From JACDAE01 sp963717195 (GTDB taxonomy: Bacteria; Chloroflexota; Ktedonobacteria; Ktedonobacterales; Ktedonobacteraceae): a stretch of DNA of 64,000 bases. The notes under the pieces are model-generated. The model was not told the origin of the DNA. It was given only the letters and a program-made list of their open reading frames with translations, and did no database searches. Location: assembly GCA_963717195.1 (NCBI GenBank), contig CAVQVR010000012.1, forward strand, positions 434,001 to 498,000. The letters are read 5' to 3'. The position numbers and the translations under genes were made by a program. Positions 35,004-44,455 of this stretch are shown here, in pieces (positions within the stretch are counted from its first letter, which is position 1; each line of letters begins with the position of its first letter).

Positions 35004-37572
35004 ATGCAGGGAAAGCAAAACACACACAAAATTATGGGTCGGCGTCGATTCCTGGAGCTATCTGCGATAACTACAGCAGTTGCCGCAGTTGGAGGCGTAT
35101 TAGGAGAAGCCTCTTTTCAAGACTCTCCGAAGGCACTGGCAGCTTTACATACTATTCCGTTGCCTCGCATCGATACGCTCATCGATAGAAATTGGAAGTT
35201 TTACAAAGGTGATGTCAGTGGCGCACAAATGCCCAGCTTTGACGATGCTAACTGGACAAAGGTCACGTTACCCCATACCTGGAACAACATTGATGGAGAA
35301 AATGGCGGGAACTATTATCGCGGTATCGGTTGGTACCGCCTCCATTACACAATCCCGGCTCAGCATAGAGGTCGCCAGTTCTATCTTCAATTCGATGGTG
35401 CCAGTCTCGTGACAGATGTCTATGTCAATGGCACCTATCTAGGACAGCACCAGGGCGGTTATAGCAGGTTTCGCTTCGATGCCACCTCTTCCCTTAAGGT
35501 TGGTGGGAACAATGTCATTGCGGTGAAGGTCAATAATGCATACGAGACCAACATTCCTCCTCTCAATGGTGATTTCACCGTTTTTGGTGGTCTCTATCGT
35601 GATGTGCATCTAGTTATTACCGATCAGATCCATATGAACATGATGGACTATGGCTCCTCTGGCCTTTTCTTACGGCAGACCAATGTCAGCTCGGCTTCTG
35701 CCAATTTACAGGTTACTGCCGAGGCATGGAATGATAGCAATAGCACACAGAAGGTTACGCTCAATACGGTCGTTCTGGATGCACAGACACATGTTGTGTC
35801 CACGCTCTCTTCTACTCATAGCATAGCAGCACATACAGGCTTTACCTTCTCACAAAACACTACCATTGCTCATCCGCACCTCTGGGATGGTCAGCGCGAT
35901 CCCTATCTCTACAGCGTCTATGCCCTGGTGCAGGTTGGCTCATCCGTCAAAGATATCGTTTCGGCACCACTGGGCTTCCGCTCATATTCTGTCGATGTCA
36001 ACAACGGCTTCTTCCTCAATGGACATTATCTTGATCTCCATGGGGTCAACGTGCATCAAGACCGTCCCAATCAGGGCTGGGCTATCAGCAATGCTGAACA
36101 AGACGAGGATTTCAGAATAATGCTCGACATGGGTGTCAATTTTATCCGGACATCCCACTACCAGCACGCTCAGCGCCTCTATGAGAATGCGGATACTCAT
36201 GGCGTTATTCTCTGGTCCGAGCAACCCCTCCTCAATAGTATCATTGAGACCGCCGCCTTTGCTCAGAATGCACAGCAGCAATTAACCGAGATGATTCGCC
36301 AGAACTATAATCACCCCTCGGTTATCTTCTGGAGCATCGCGAATGAAGTATTCAATACACCCGCGATCAATGCACTGCTCCAGCAGCTCAATGATGTAGC
36401 GAAAGCTCAGGATCCCGATCGACTCACAACACTGGCTGATAATTGGGGAGCGGGTTCTCCAATGTCCTTGCATACTGATGTCGTGGGCTATAACCGCTAC
36501 TATGGTTGGTATGTCGGCAACGATGCCAGTGGCTTGAATGACGATTTGATCAGCACGCATCAGAACTTCCCGAACCCGAAGATTCGGGTTGAGCGAATAC
36601 GGGGCAGGAGGAAGCATCTATCAGCATCAGCACAATCCACCCCATCCGACCCCTGCCAGTTATTATCATCCTGAAGAGTGGCAGTCACTGATCCATGAGC
36701 AATCCTGGATGGTGCTGGCCAATAAGCCCTATGTCTGGGGCAAGCTGGTCTGGGTCATGTTTGACTTTGCTTCTGCGGGTCGCAATGAAGGCGATCACAA
36801 TGGGCGCAACGAGAAGGGACTCTGTACCTATGATCGACAAACGAAGGATGCCTATCACTGGTACAGGGCTAATTGGACGACAAAGCCTTTCGTCTATATT
36901 ACCGAACGGCGTTACGTCCATCGAACGTTGCCAACCACCGACATCAAGATTTACTCTAATATGAGTTCGGTAAGTCTAACGCTCAATGGCGTCTCATTGG
37001 GAACCCGGACCAGCACAAACCATATCTTCCTCTGGTCAGGCGTGACGTTACGACCAGGCAACAACGTGGTGAAAGCTGTAGGCAAGCAAGGCGATGACAT
37101 CCATCGTGATGAGGTGGAATGGCACTATAGACCAGACACGTTCATTCTTGCTGGTGCGCGCATGCCTTACACCGCTCATAATGGAAATTTCTATGACGTA
37201 GATCACTACTACACCGATGGTTCAAATGGAGCAGTTACAGCGACGATTGCGGGTACGCACGATCAGACTGTATACCAGACGTATCGCCATGGCACCAGTT
37301 TCAGCTACAACGTCCCCGTCGTCAATGGCACCTACACATTCACGCTGGATTTCGTAGAACCAGCGATGACGGGTCCGGGGCAGCGTGTCTTTGGCATCAG
37401 CGCCAATGGCACAATCATCATCGAAAACCTCGATATCTATAGCCTGGTTGGTCAAAACACGGCATTGCAAAAGCAATTCAAAGTGACCGTGACCAATGGC
37501 ACTCTTACCTTGAATTTCACAGCGTCGATGGGTGATGCCATTCTTTCTGCGTTTTCTCTCGTCCATCAATAA
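35004..37572 (+). pseudogene. Tat-exported GH2 beta-galactosidase/glucuronidase, frameshifted
   Basis: Secreted glycosidase. The first frame (35004-36674) has a Tat signal (GRRRFLELSA), the GH2 sugar-binding and immunoglobulin-like domains, and the barrel with acid/base Glu in VIFWSIANEVF. The second frame (from ~36586) carries the rest of the barrel with the nucleophile region LSEYGAGG, WVMFDFASAGRNEG, and a C-terminal malectin-like carbohydrate-binding domain (TFILAGARMPYTAHNGNFYDVDHYYTDGSNG). One extra C near 36585 in ATTCGGGTTG restores the family sequence NPKI-GLSEYGAGG. The two catalytic residues lie in different frames, so no functional enzyme is made unless this is a sequencing error; the site is a short inverted repeat (ACCCGAAGATTCGGGT). 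Full length would be ~855 residues. Confidence 0.88.
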
Positions 37573-37598
37573 TGGAATACGCTGCCTGACTTGAAACG

Positions 37599-38240
37599 CT
37601 ACACCTCATGAGTGAATAAGCGATGAAGTTGGGCAGTGAGTTGCCTCTTAAGAAAACGTGTAGAGAGGTAATACAGAACAACAAGTAGTATCAGCAGAAC
37701 CAGCGCTGGGATAGTATAGCTTTGTATCAGTTGCAAGGCCACTTCCCAGCGCTTTCCAAGCGACCAGCCCAGATAGAGCATTGTTGTACACCAAAGAAGC
37801 GATCCCAAAGTGACACTGATAAAGAAACGCGTAAAATTGGTGCGCGAGAAGCCTGCCGGAAAACACGTAAAGGGACGAATATAGGGAACAATACGCGACG
37901 CAAATACCATCCAGATACCATACTTGCGGAACCAGCCCTCAAATATGCGTACCTCGTGCCGATCAAGATGGAAGAAAAACGCGAACCGCAGCATGACCCG
38001 TCTCCCCCCACGCGCACCAATCATATAAGCGCAGCAGGCACCAGCGACACTCCCCACAATGGCAACAATAGCCAGAAGCACAACATTAATATGACTGTAT
38101 GAAGCCAGGGCACCGGTAAAGAGCAGAAGTGTGCTATTGACAATGGGTATTCCAGAGCTCTCCAGAGCCAGCGCTAACGCCACGATAAAATAGATCAGTA
38201 GCGGACTGATGTGCAGTAAAAGGTGCAGGACTGTATGCAC
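37599..38240 (-). CDS. DedA/SNARE-associated family membrane protein
   Basis: 213-residue multi-pass protein of the DedA (VTT) family: LALALESSGIPIVNSTLLLFTGALAS, the conserved re-entrant loop GARGGRRVMLRFAFFFHLDRHEVRIFEGWFRKYGIWMVFASRIVPYIRPFTCFPAGFSR, and ~5-6 hydrophobic segments. The family functions in lipid scrambling or flipping at the cytoplasmic membrane, sometimes in drug or cation tolerance. The start is GTG 38240 behind GGGAAAGGA. Convergent with the GH2 gene. Confidence 0.88.
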   Translation of the reverse strand: MHTVLHLLLHISPLLIYFIVALALALESSGIPIVNSTLLLFTGALASYSHINVVLLAIVAIVGSVAGACCAYMIGARGGRRVMLRFAFFFHLDRHEVRIFEGWFRKYGIWMVFASRIVPYIRPFTCFPAGFSRTNFTRFFISVTLGSLLWCTTMLYLGWSLGKRWEVALQLIQSYTIPALVLLILLVVLYYLSTRFLKRQLTAQLHRLFTHEV

Positions 38241-38520
38241 GTTTTCTATCCTTTCCCTCTCTGATCTATTTAAACGTCAGTATTTTTTAAATATTTTCTC
38301 TACCATTGATCTGATACGAACGAGACAGGAGAAAGGTTGTGAGGTGACATATCTGGTACCCAGGCCGTTGTACTCTATGCAACCATTGTTGCAGAGAATT
38401 CGTAAGCAAGAATGGATGCACTTAACCTGATGAACAAAGCTTACCACTATTGGGTAAGTATACAATACAGCCTCTACTGTGACACGTACAAACATATGAA
38501 AGGAACAGGACAAACCACAA

Positions 38521-39842
38521 TGTCAACTGTGACACCTACTCCTTCTAAGAAGCGTGCTGAAGGCCGACCTGCCAGAAACCAGGCACTTCGCATATTCACC
38601 ATATTACTGATCATAAACATACTCAACTATTCAGATCGCTCGGTGCTTTCGGCGATACAGACAAAAATCCAGATCGAGTTTGGTCTGAGCAATACACAAC
38701 TAGGACTGCTAGGCTCCTCCTTCCTCTTCATCTATGCTCTTGCTACGCTTCCCCTGGGCGTCTGGGCCGATAGAAGCGTTCGCAAAAACATTGTCGCGGC
38801 CTGCGTGGGAATATGGAGCGTGGCAACATTGCTATGCGGCCTTACGCGTAACTTCACACAGATATTCTTTACACGCTCATTCCTGGGTATTGGAGAGGCT
38901 GGGTATGCTCCCGCCTCGCTCTCGATGATTGGCGACCTCTTTCCCAAAGCCCAGCGTGGACGCATCCTTTCGCTCTGGTCCATTGGCAATCTCATTGGAA
39001 CTGCCATTGGTCTGATCCTTGGGGGCATTGTCGCCGACAAATTTGGTTGGCGCTGGGCCTTCTACATGGTGGGGCTACCCGGACTCATCGCAGCATTTCT
39101 CATCTGGCGCTCAACAGAACCTCGTCGGGGCACCTTCGATAACGAAGAGGGTGCAGAGAACGAGACCGAGGATCTTCACGGAAGTATAGGCAAAGATTTC
39201 TGGGAAACAGCAAAAAAAATTCTCAAAATCCGTACCTACTGGGTGCTGCTCGGTGCCTTCGTCTTCAGCTTCTTCACCATCGGAGGCGCTCAGACATGGA
39301 TAACAACGTACCTCGTACGCGCTTTCGGACTCTCAGTTGCAAAAGCCGGAACATACTCCGGCCTTACCCTCATCTGTGGCAGCCTTGCCGGAACGTTAAT
39401 CGGCGGCTGGCTGGCCGACTTTCTGCAACGCCGTTTCCTCCAGGGTCGTATGGTTGTCGCAACGATTGCATTTCTGGTAGGTGCACCTCTGACGCTGGTC
39501 GCATTAACCATACATAGTCTGGGACCATTTCTGGGCGTTTTTGTTGCAGCCATCCTTTGCCTTGCTCTCTCGCTGGGACCACTCAATGCTATCCTGCAAG
39601 ATGTGATTGCGCCGGAGATTCGTTCTACGGCAACAGGGCTGGTTTTGTTAATGGCTCACCTGCTAGGTGATGCTTCATCGCCTCTGTTGATTGGCGCTCT
39701 TGCCGACCGCATCACGCTTGGTAATGCACTCCTTATCACTGCACCTACTTGCCTTTTTCTGGCAGGCATCGTCTGCCTGATAGGTTTAAGGACGGTTGCC
39801 GATGATATGAATGCGATGCAAAAGCAGATTGAGCAAAAGTAA
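38521..39842 (+). CDS. MFS transporter (spinster-like / sugar-phosphate type)
   Basis: 440-residue major facilitator. Twelve hydrophobic segments are visible, with loop 2-3 GVWADRSVRKN (MFS signature D-R-x-x-R/K), the charged central loop (RRGTFDNEEGAENETEDLHGSIGKDFWETAKK) and loop 8-9 GGWLADFLQRRFLQGR. The substrate cannot be deduced. ATG 38521 is chosen because the region before it (back to 38412) is not hydrophobic or conserved; ATG 38497 is an alternative. Confidence 0.88.
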
Positions 39843-39858
39843 GCGTTAAGAGGAAAAA

Positions 39859-39888
39859 GAAAGCGCCCGTTTCTCAACGGGCGCTTTC
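39859..39888. terminator. Terminator between MFS gene and tRNA-Gly
   Basis: 13-bp stem GAAAGCGCCCGTT with a short loop, preceded by GGAAAAA. It sits between the MFS gene (plus) and the 3' end of the tRNA (minus). Confidence 0.75.
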
Positions 39889-39896
39889 TACGAGGA

Positions 39897-39967
39897 GCGG
39901 GTTACGAGATTCGAACTCGTGGTCTCAACTTTGGGAAAGTTGCATGTTACCACTACACCAAACCCGC
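39897..39967 (-). tRNA. tRNA-Gly (CCC)
   Basis: 71-base cloverleaf on the minus strand. Acceptor GCGGGTT pairs with AACCCGC, the D-arm carries AGTGGTAAC, the anticodon arm is CAACT-TTCCCAA-AGTTG with anticodon CCC, and the T-arm has GTTCGAATC. CCA is not encoded. Confidence 0.96.
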
Positions 39968-40178
39968 AAGTAATCTCTGACGATGAGGATTATAGCCGAC
40001 GCACACAGAAATGTCAAGCGTTTGGCACGGCTTTTTTTGCGCTATTAGACCCACATCGTAAAAGAAGAGCAGGTGCCAAAAATTATGTTGTATGATACAG
40101 TCATCACTCTAGCAACATATACTTTCACAGAAACGTACATAGAAGTAAGAAGATAAGGCACTTTTTGAGGAGGAACAT

Positions 40179-40934
40179 ATGGGCATTTTCTCTCGCATCG
40201 CAACTTTTTTTGGTATTCGCATCAATTCCGCGCTGGATAAAGCCGAGAACCCTGGTCAGGTTATGGACTACTCTTACAGCCAACAACTTGAACAACTCCA
40301 ACAACTTCGCCGCTCCATCGCTGATGTCGTCACCAACGAAAAACGCCTGGAGTTGCAGCAAGGACAGCTCGTTGATAAAGTCAATACACTGACAAATCAA
40401 GCACGACAAGCCGTAGAGGCCAAACGTGATGACCTGGCAGTTCTCGCACTACAAAGAAAGGAGACGTTGCTTCCGCAGCTCAATAACTATGAGCAGCAAC
40501 TGGCACAGTTACGCGCCCAGGAAGAAAAACTGATCAGCATGGAACGCAACGTCTCAGCACGCGTGGAGGCGTTCCGTACGCAGAAAGAGATGGTCAAAGC
40601 CCAGTATAATGCAGCTCAGGCACAGGTGAAGATCAATGAAACGTTGACAGGTATCTCTGACGAGATGGGCGAGATGCACCAGGCAATGCAACGTGCTCAA
40701 GATAAAGTATTGACTATGCAGGCACGCGCCAATGCTATGGAGACATTGATTGAGCAAGGCACGCTCGGCGAACAGGGATTGCTCACTTCCGGCGGAGATC
40801 CACTGGACCGTGAACTACAGCAACTCTCAGCTCAGCAAAACGTCGAAGCTCAGCTTCAAGCACTCAAGCAGCAAACACAACTTGGTGGCCCCAATGCGCA
40901 ACAGCGTCAGATTAGCGGACCAGACACACAATAG
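40179..40934 (+). CDS. PspA/IM30 family protein
   Basis: 251 residues, nearly all alpha-helical coiled coil. The N-terminal amphipathic helix (MGIFSRIATFFGIRINSALDKAENP) matches PspA/Vipp1 membrane-binding proteins that polymerise on and protect stressed membranes. The Gln-rich C-terminus (LEQLQQLRR, QLQALKQQTQLGG) is longer than in E. coli PspA (222 residues) and includes a low-complexity Gln/Pro tail. A strong ribosome site GAGGAGG precedes the ATG. Confidence 0.9.
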   Translation: MGIFSRIATFFGIRINSALDKAENPGQVMDYSYSQQLEQLQQLRRSIADVVTNEKRLELQQGQLVDKVNTLTNQARQAVEAKRDDLAVLALQRKETLLPQLNNYEQQLAQLRAQEEKLISMERNVSARVEAFRTQKEMVKAQYNAAQAQVKINETLTGISDEMGEMHQAMQRAQDKVLTMQARANAMETLIEQGTLGEQGLLTSGGDPLDRELQQLSAQQNVEAQLQALKQQTQLGGPNAQQRQISGPDTQ

Positions 40935-40983
40935 GGGCGTCACCCAATACGGTTCAACTATCGAGAACGTTTCCCTCTGGCGT

Positions 40984-41061
40984 AGGGGCATGAGCTTGCC
41001 TGCGCCCGGTTGGGGAACGGAGAACCTCCCAGGAACCGGGCGCAGGCAAGCTCATGCCCCT
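40984..41061. repeat. 28-bp perfect hairpin after pspA-like gene
   Basis: Arms 40984-41011 and 41034-41061 are exact complements (AGGGGCATGAGC... with GCTCATGCCCCT), with a 22-base loop that can itself pair (GGGG/CTCCC). No T tract. Confidence 0.75.
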
Positions 41062-41114
41062 TACAATGTTAAAAGATGCAGTTCCCATAATTAAAGAAGG
41101 ACCAGACTCAATGG

Positions 41115-41474
41115 CTAGTCCTTCTTCTTTGTTTTTTCCTTCTGCGCCTTCTGTGCCTTATAGTACGACTTCGGCTTTGGATGACGTTCAGTGTCTACAT
41201 ATGCTGCAGGAGCTGCGTCTTCACGTGCTGAAACCTCAGTTTCCTCACGCTCACTGACCAGCTCTTGCAAATCATTGTAGACGTTATAGTTATCACTCAC
41301 TTCACGCATGCGTAGCATGTGACGTAATACTTGTACCTGGGTGATTCCCGTTTTATCGTTTTTCGCGGGTTCTGCTTTTGCTAAAAGCTTCTCCACGAGA
41401 TCCATGCTATCATCATGTGCGCCAATCCTTTCGAGACGATCTCGTACTGTCAGCAATTGCTCGTACAGGTTCAT
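41115..41474 (-). CDS. Hypothetical protein, Lys-rich C-terminus
   Basis: 119 residues, not recognised. Start is a helical segment (MNLYEQLLTVRDRLERIGAHDDSMDLVEKLLAKAEPA). The middle is helical (VQVLRHMLRMREVSDNYNVYNDLQELVSEREE), and the tail ends in a basic stretch (KSYYKAQKAQKEKTKKKD). ATG 41474 has GGAGGGAGAGA upstream, while the open frame continues to 41603 with no site. Oriented divergently from the molybdopterin gene's 3' end. Could be a nucleic-acid-binding protein, but no domain is identified. Confidence 0.6.
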   Translation of the reverse strand: MNLYEQLLTVRDRLERIGAHDDSMDLVEKLLAKAEPAKNDKTGITQVQVLRHMLRMREVSDNYNVYNDLQELVSEREETEVSAREDAAPAAYVDTERHPKPKSYYKAQKAQKEKTKKKD

Positions 41475-41673
41475 ACTTGTGATCTCTCCCTCCTGATGGC
41501 AGACATTATTTTCTGCTAGCCGTATGGTAACATAGAGTGTACATCTCGTCAAATTATCATTACCGATCCCAGCAATATGGGAAAGAGAGATGCTACCGAT
41601 CATGCCACCGTCAGGGTAAGCGCCGTAATGGAATATGGCGCGAAGCTATAGTTGAACGAGGAACCCAGAGCCT

Positions 41674-43791
41674 TCAAAATACATCAGATTCCACCATAAC
41701 CATATTTGTATAAAATGTACTGTTTCCACCAAAATCTGCCAGCCGATCAGAAGTCGTCCAGTTGATGTTTCGCTGATCAGGGCTAAACTGCGGCCACCAG
41801 ACAGTCGTTGTCGCCAGCACGCCGGAACGCACATCCTCCGTTACCTCAGCAACTAAACGACACCAGCCACGCTCGTTACTCACGCGTACCATCTGCCCAC
41901 TGCGAATACCTCGCGCTTCAGCATCCACGGGATGGATACGTAAAGTGGGAGCACCCTCTTTAGCAATCAAGCGCTCCTGATTTCCAAGCGTTGAACTGAT
42001 GAAATGATGGGCTGCCGGAGATAAAAGTGGCAAAGGTTCTTTGGTTGCCGCATCAGCTTTTTTTCTCTGCGGAGTCTCTTCCTCCATCTGCCAATCCGGA
42101 ATGGGATCATAGCCTTTTTCTATAGCCTGAACAGAATAGAATTCCACTTTACCTGATGGAGTGGGAAAAACACCGTCCGCGAAGGGAATCTTCTCGTTCT
42201 CTGGAATATTCAGGGGAATAGCCCCTTCGGCTTTCAAGCGTTCAAGCGTTATACCATCAAGATACGGACTACAGGCAGCAGTTGCTTCAAGCACTTCACG
42301 AATAATGGTATCCGCATCATCTTGCAACCAGGCGTCCTGGAATCCCATCTTCGCTGCCAGGGCACGCATCACATCCCAATTGCTGTGCGCTTCTCCCAAT
42401 GGAGCGATTGCAGGGGTGTTATATTGCAAGGTCAGGTGACCATAGGGCTTGTGCAGGTCGGCCTGCTCAAGCTGGCTGGTAGCAGGCAAGATAATATCTG
42501 CGTAGCGTGCCGTTTCAGTGAGAAAGAGTTCATGTACGACTGTAAAGAGGTCGTCGCGCTGCAATCCCTCAGCAATCTTCCCGGCATTAGGCGAGGAGGC
42601 AGCAGGATTAGCATTATAGACATAGAGCGAGTAGACCGCAGGATCAGCCTCACCAGTCAGAATAGCCCCCAGCCGGTTCATATTCAATGTACGAGGCGCT
42701 GGCGGACAGACAGTTTCGTGCTCACATGCCAGCACTTCCCTATCCCACTTGAGCCAGTCACTGGTACTATACATCAGACCACCACCCAGCTTCCCGTACT
42801 GGCCCGTGATTGCTGGTAAGCAAACAAGCGTACGCACCGTCTGCCCACCATTGGTATGACGATTGATGCCATCACTAAACCGTAGCAGTGCAGGCGTTGT
42901 CGTCGCATAGCTGCGTGCAATCTCAATAATAGTCTCAGGAGCCAGCCCTGTTATCTGCGCAGCACGTTCTGGAGGAAATTGCAGAATGCGTTTAAGGAGA
43001 TGTTCCCAGCCAAGTGTATACTGATCGATCCATTGGGCGTCGTGCAATCCCTCAGTAACGATGACATACATCATCGAGAGAGCCAGAGCTGCATCTGTTC
43101 CAGGGACAGGTTGAATATGTTGATCGGCTGAGCGAGCGGTCAATGTGCGAATGGGATCAATGACCACAATGCGCGTTCCATTGCGCTGCGCCTGACGTAG
43201 AAATGGCATGATATGAGGAGCAGTACTGGCAGGATTGCTGCCCCAGATCAGGATCAACTTGCTATGGATAAGCATCTCTGGTGAAGGTGCCAACCGTCCA
43301 CCTATGGTTAGATGCACGGCTTCTTCAGCGGCATGACCACAGATAGCACGTTCCAGGCGGCATGCTCCCAAACGATTCCAGAAACGCGTATCGGTGGCAG
43401 CTCCCTGTACCATGCCAAGCGTCCCGGCATAGCTATAGGGCAAAATACATTGTGCGCCATCACGTGCAATAATCGTCTGCCAGTGTTCAACAATTTCGGA
43501 GATCGCATCGTCCCAGGAGATACGCTCAAATTTACCGCCTCCCTTTGGCCCGACACGGCGCTGCGGATAAAGCAGTCGTTCTGGATGATAGACTTGTTCT
43601 AAATAGCGATTGACCTTGGCACAGAGCCATCCGCGCGTTACTGGATGGTCAGCACGACCACGAACACTTATTGCTCTACCCTGTTCATCAACATGAGTCT
43701 CCAGAGCACAACAATCGGGACAGTCGTGTGGGCATGATCCATACACGACGCGGAGACCTCTCTCATCCTGTCCTGGCAACTTTAGCAACAT
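41674..43791 (-). CDS. Molybdopterin-dependent oxidoreductase with N-terminal 4Fe-4S site
   Basis: 705 residues of the DMSO reductase family. The N-terminal Cys motif SCPHDCPDCC...GWLCAKV holds a 4Fe-4S cluster. The cofactor domain follows, with LPYSYAGTLGMVQG, RAICGHAAEEAV, LILIWGSNPASTAPHIMPF and PGTDAALALSMMYVI, and the C-terminal barrel domain has NERGWCRLVAEVTEDVRSGVLATTTVWWP. No twin-arginine signal is seen, so it is probably cytoplasmic. The substrate is unknown; the family includes assimilatory-type and formate-related enzymes. ATG 43791 has GAGGAAAG in front. Confidence 0.9.
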   Translation of the reverse strand: MLLKLPGQDERGLRVVYGSCPHDCPDCCALETHVDEQGRAISVRGRADHPVTRGWLCAKVNRYLEQVYHPERLLYPQRRVGPKGGGKFERISWDDAISEIVEHWQTIIARDGAQCILPYSYAGTLGMVQGAATDTRFWNRLGACRLERAICGHAAEEAVHLTIGGRLAPSPEMLIHSKLILIWGSNPASTAPHIMPFLRQAQRNGTRIVVIDPIRTLTARSADQHIQPVPGTDAALALSMMYVIVTEGLHDAQWIDQYTLGWEHLLKRILQFPPERAAQITGLAPETIIEIARSYATTTPALLRFSDGINRHTNGGQTVRTLVCLPAITGQYGKLGGGLMYSTSDWLKWDREVLACEHETVCPPAPRTLNMNRLGAILTGEADPAVYSLYVYNANPAASSPNAGKIAEGLQRDDLFTVVHELFLTETARYADIILPATSQLEQADLHKPYGHLTLQYNTPAIAPLGEAHSNWDVMRALAAKMGFQDAWLQDDADTIIREVLEATAACSPYLDGITLERLKAEGAIPLNIPENEKIPFADGVFPTPSGKVEFYSVQAIEKGYDPIPDWQMEEETPQRKKADAATKEPLPLLSPAAHHFISSTLGNQERLIAKEGAPTLRIHPVDAEARGIRSGQMVRVSNERGWCRLVAEVTEDVRSGVLATTTVWWPQFSPDQRNINWTTSDRLADFGGNSTFYTNMVMVESDVF

Positions 43792-43931
43792 ACTTTCCTC
43801 GATCCTTTCAACGCCATTTACCGTTCTCTTGCTCTTTCTACTGTGCCTTATTATTAGCATTACGTCAAGAGCCAATGGAGATGGGCTCGTTATCTTTTTG
43901 GCAAAAGCAATCGAAATCAGTGATCGCCTCT

Positions 43932-44312
43932 TCATCCCTCTTCTTCAAGAACTGATAAGATATTGCCTGCCGGATCTTTAAACCACGCGATCAGCGGACC
44001 TCCACCACGAAAAATCCCCTTTTCATCTGTGACCAGGTCGCCTTCATTATAGGACTCGAACCGCACACCGCGCCTGGTCAGGTCGTCTACAGCCTGCTCA
44101 ATGTTCTTGACAGGGAAATTCAGGATGGTAAATGTTGCTGGAGTGTGGTTGGGCTTGGGGTACACCACGATGGTCCCCCCGCCAGCGAGATGGATGTGCA
44201 ATAGACCGTGAGCTTCGGAAACGTCCAGCCCGAGTGCCTGGCTATAGAACTCCTCTGCTTTTTGTACGTCATCGGTCGAAAAACCGGAAAAGGCTGGTGT
44301 GTCTTTGAACAA
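43932..44312 (-). CDS. VOC family protein (glyoxalase-like)
   Basis: 126 residues with the VOC fold: SGFSTDDVQKAEEFYSQALGLDVSE, LLHIHLAGGGTIVVYPK, FPVKNIEQAVDDLTRRGVRFE, and GGPLIAWFKDPAGNILSVLEEE. Antibiotic-resistance and lactoylglutathione-lyase relatives exist; no specific role can be assigned. TTG 44312 (behind GGGAGAGAG) is the likely start. It is transcribed toward the molybdopterin gene, whose longer open frame it overlaps. Confidence 0.82.
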   Translation of the reverse strand: MFKDTPAFSGFSTDDVQKAEEFYSQALGLDVSEAHGLLHIHLAGGGTIVVYPKPNHTPATFTILNFPVKNIEQAVDDLTRRGVRFESYNEGDLVTDEKGIFRGGGPLIAWFKDPAGNILSVLEEEG

Positions 44313-44455
44313 AAACTCTCTCCCTTCGTTAACGCTAACTCATAGTGAAACCAAAAACTGTTCGAAAGGACAACTGCGCAAATGATGCGTCCAGGCTGTA
44401 CTGGGAAACAGTATAGCAGAATGAAAAGGGTAAAACTTCTCTGATCTTGCTCTTT

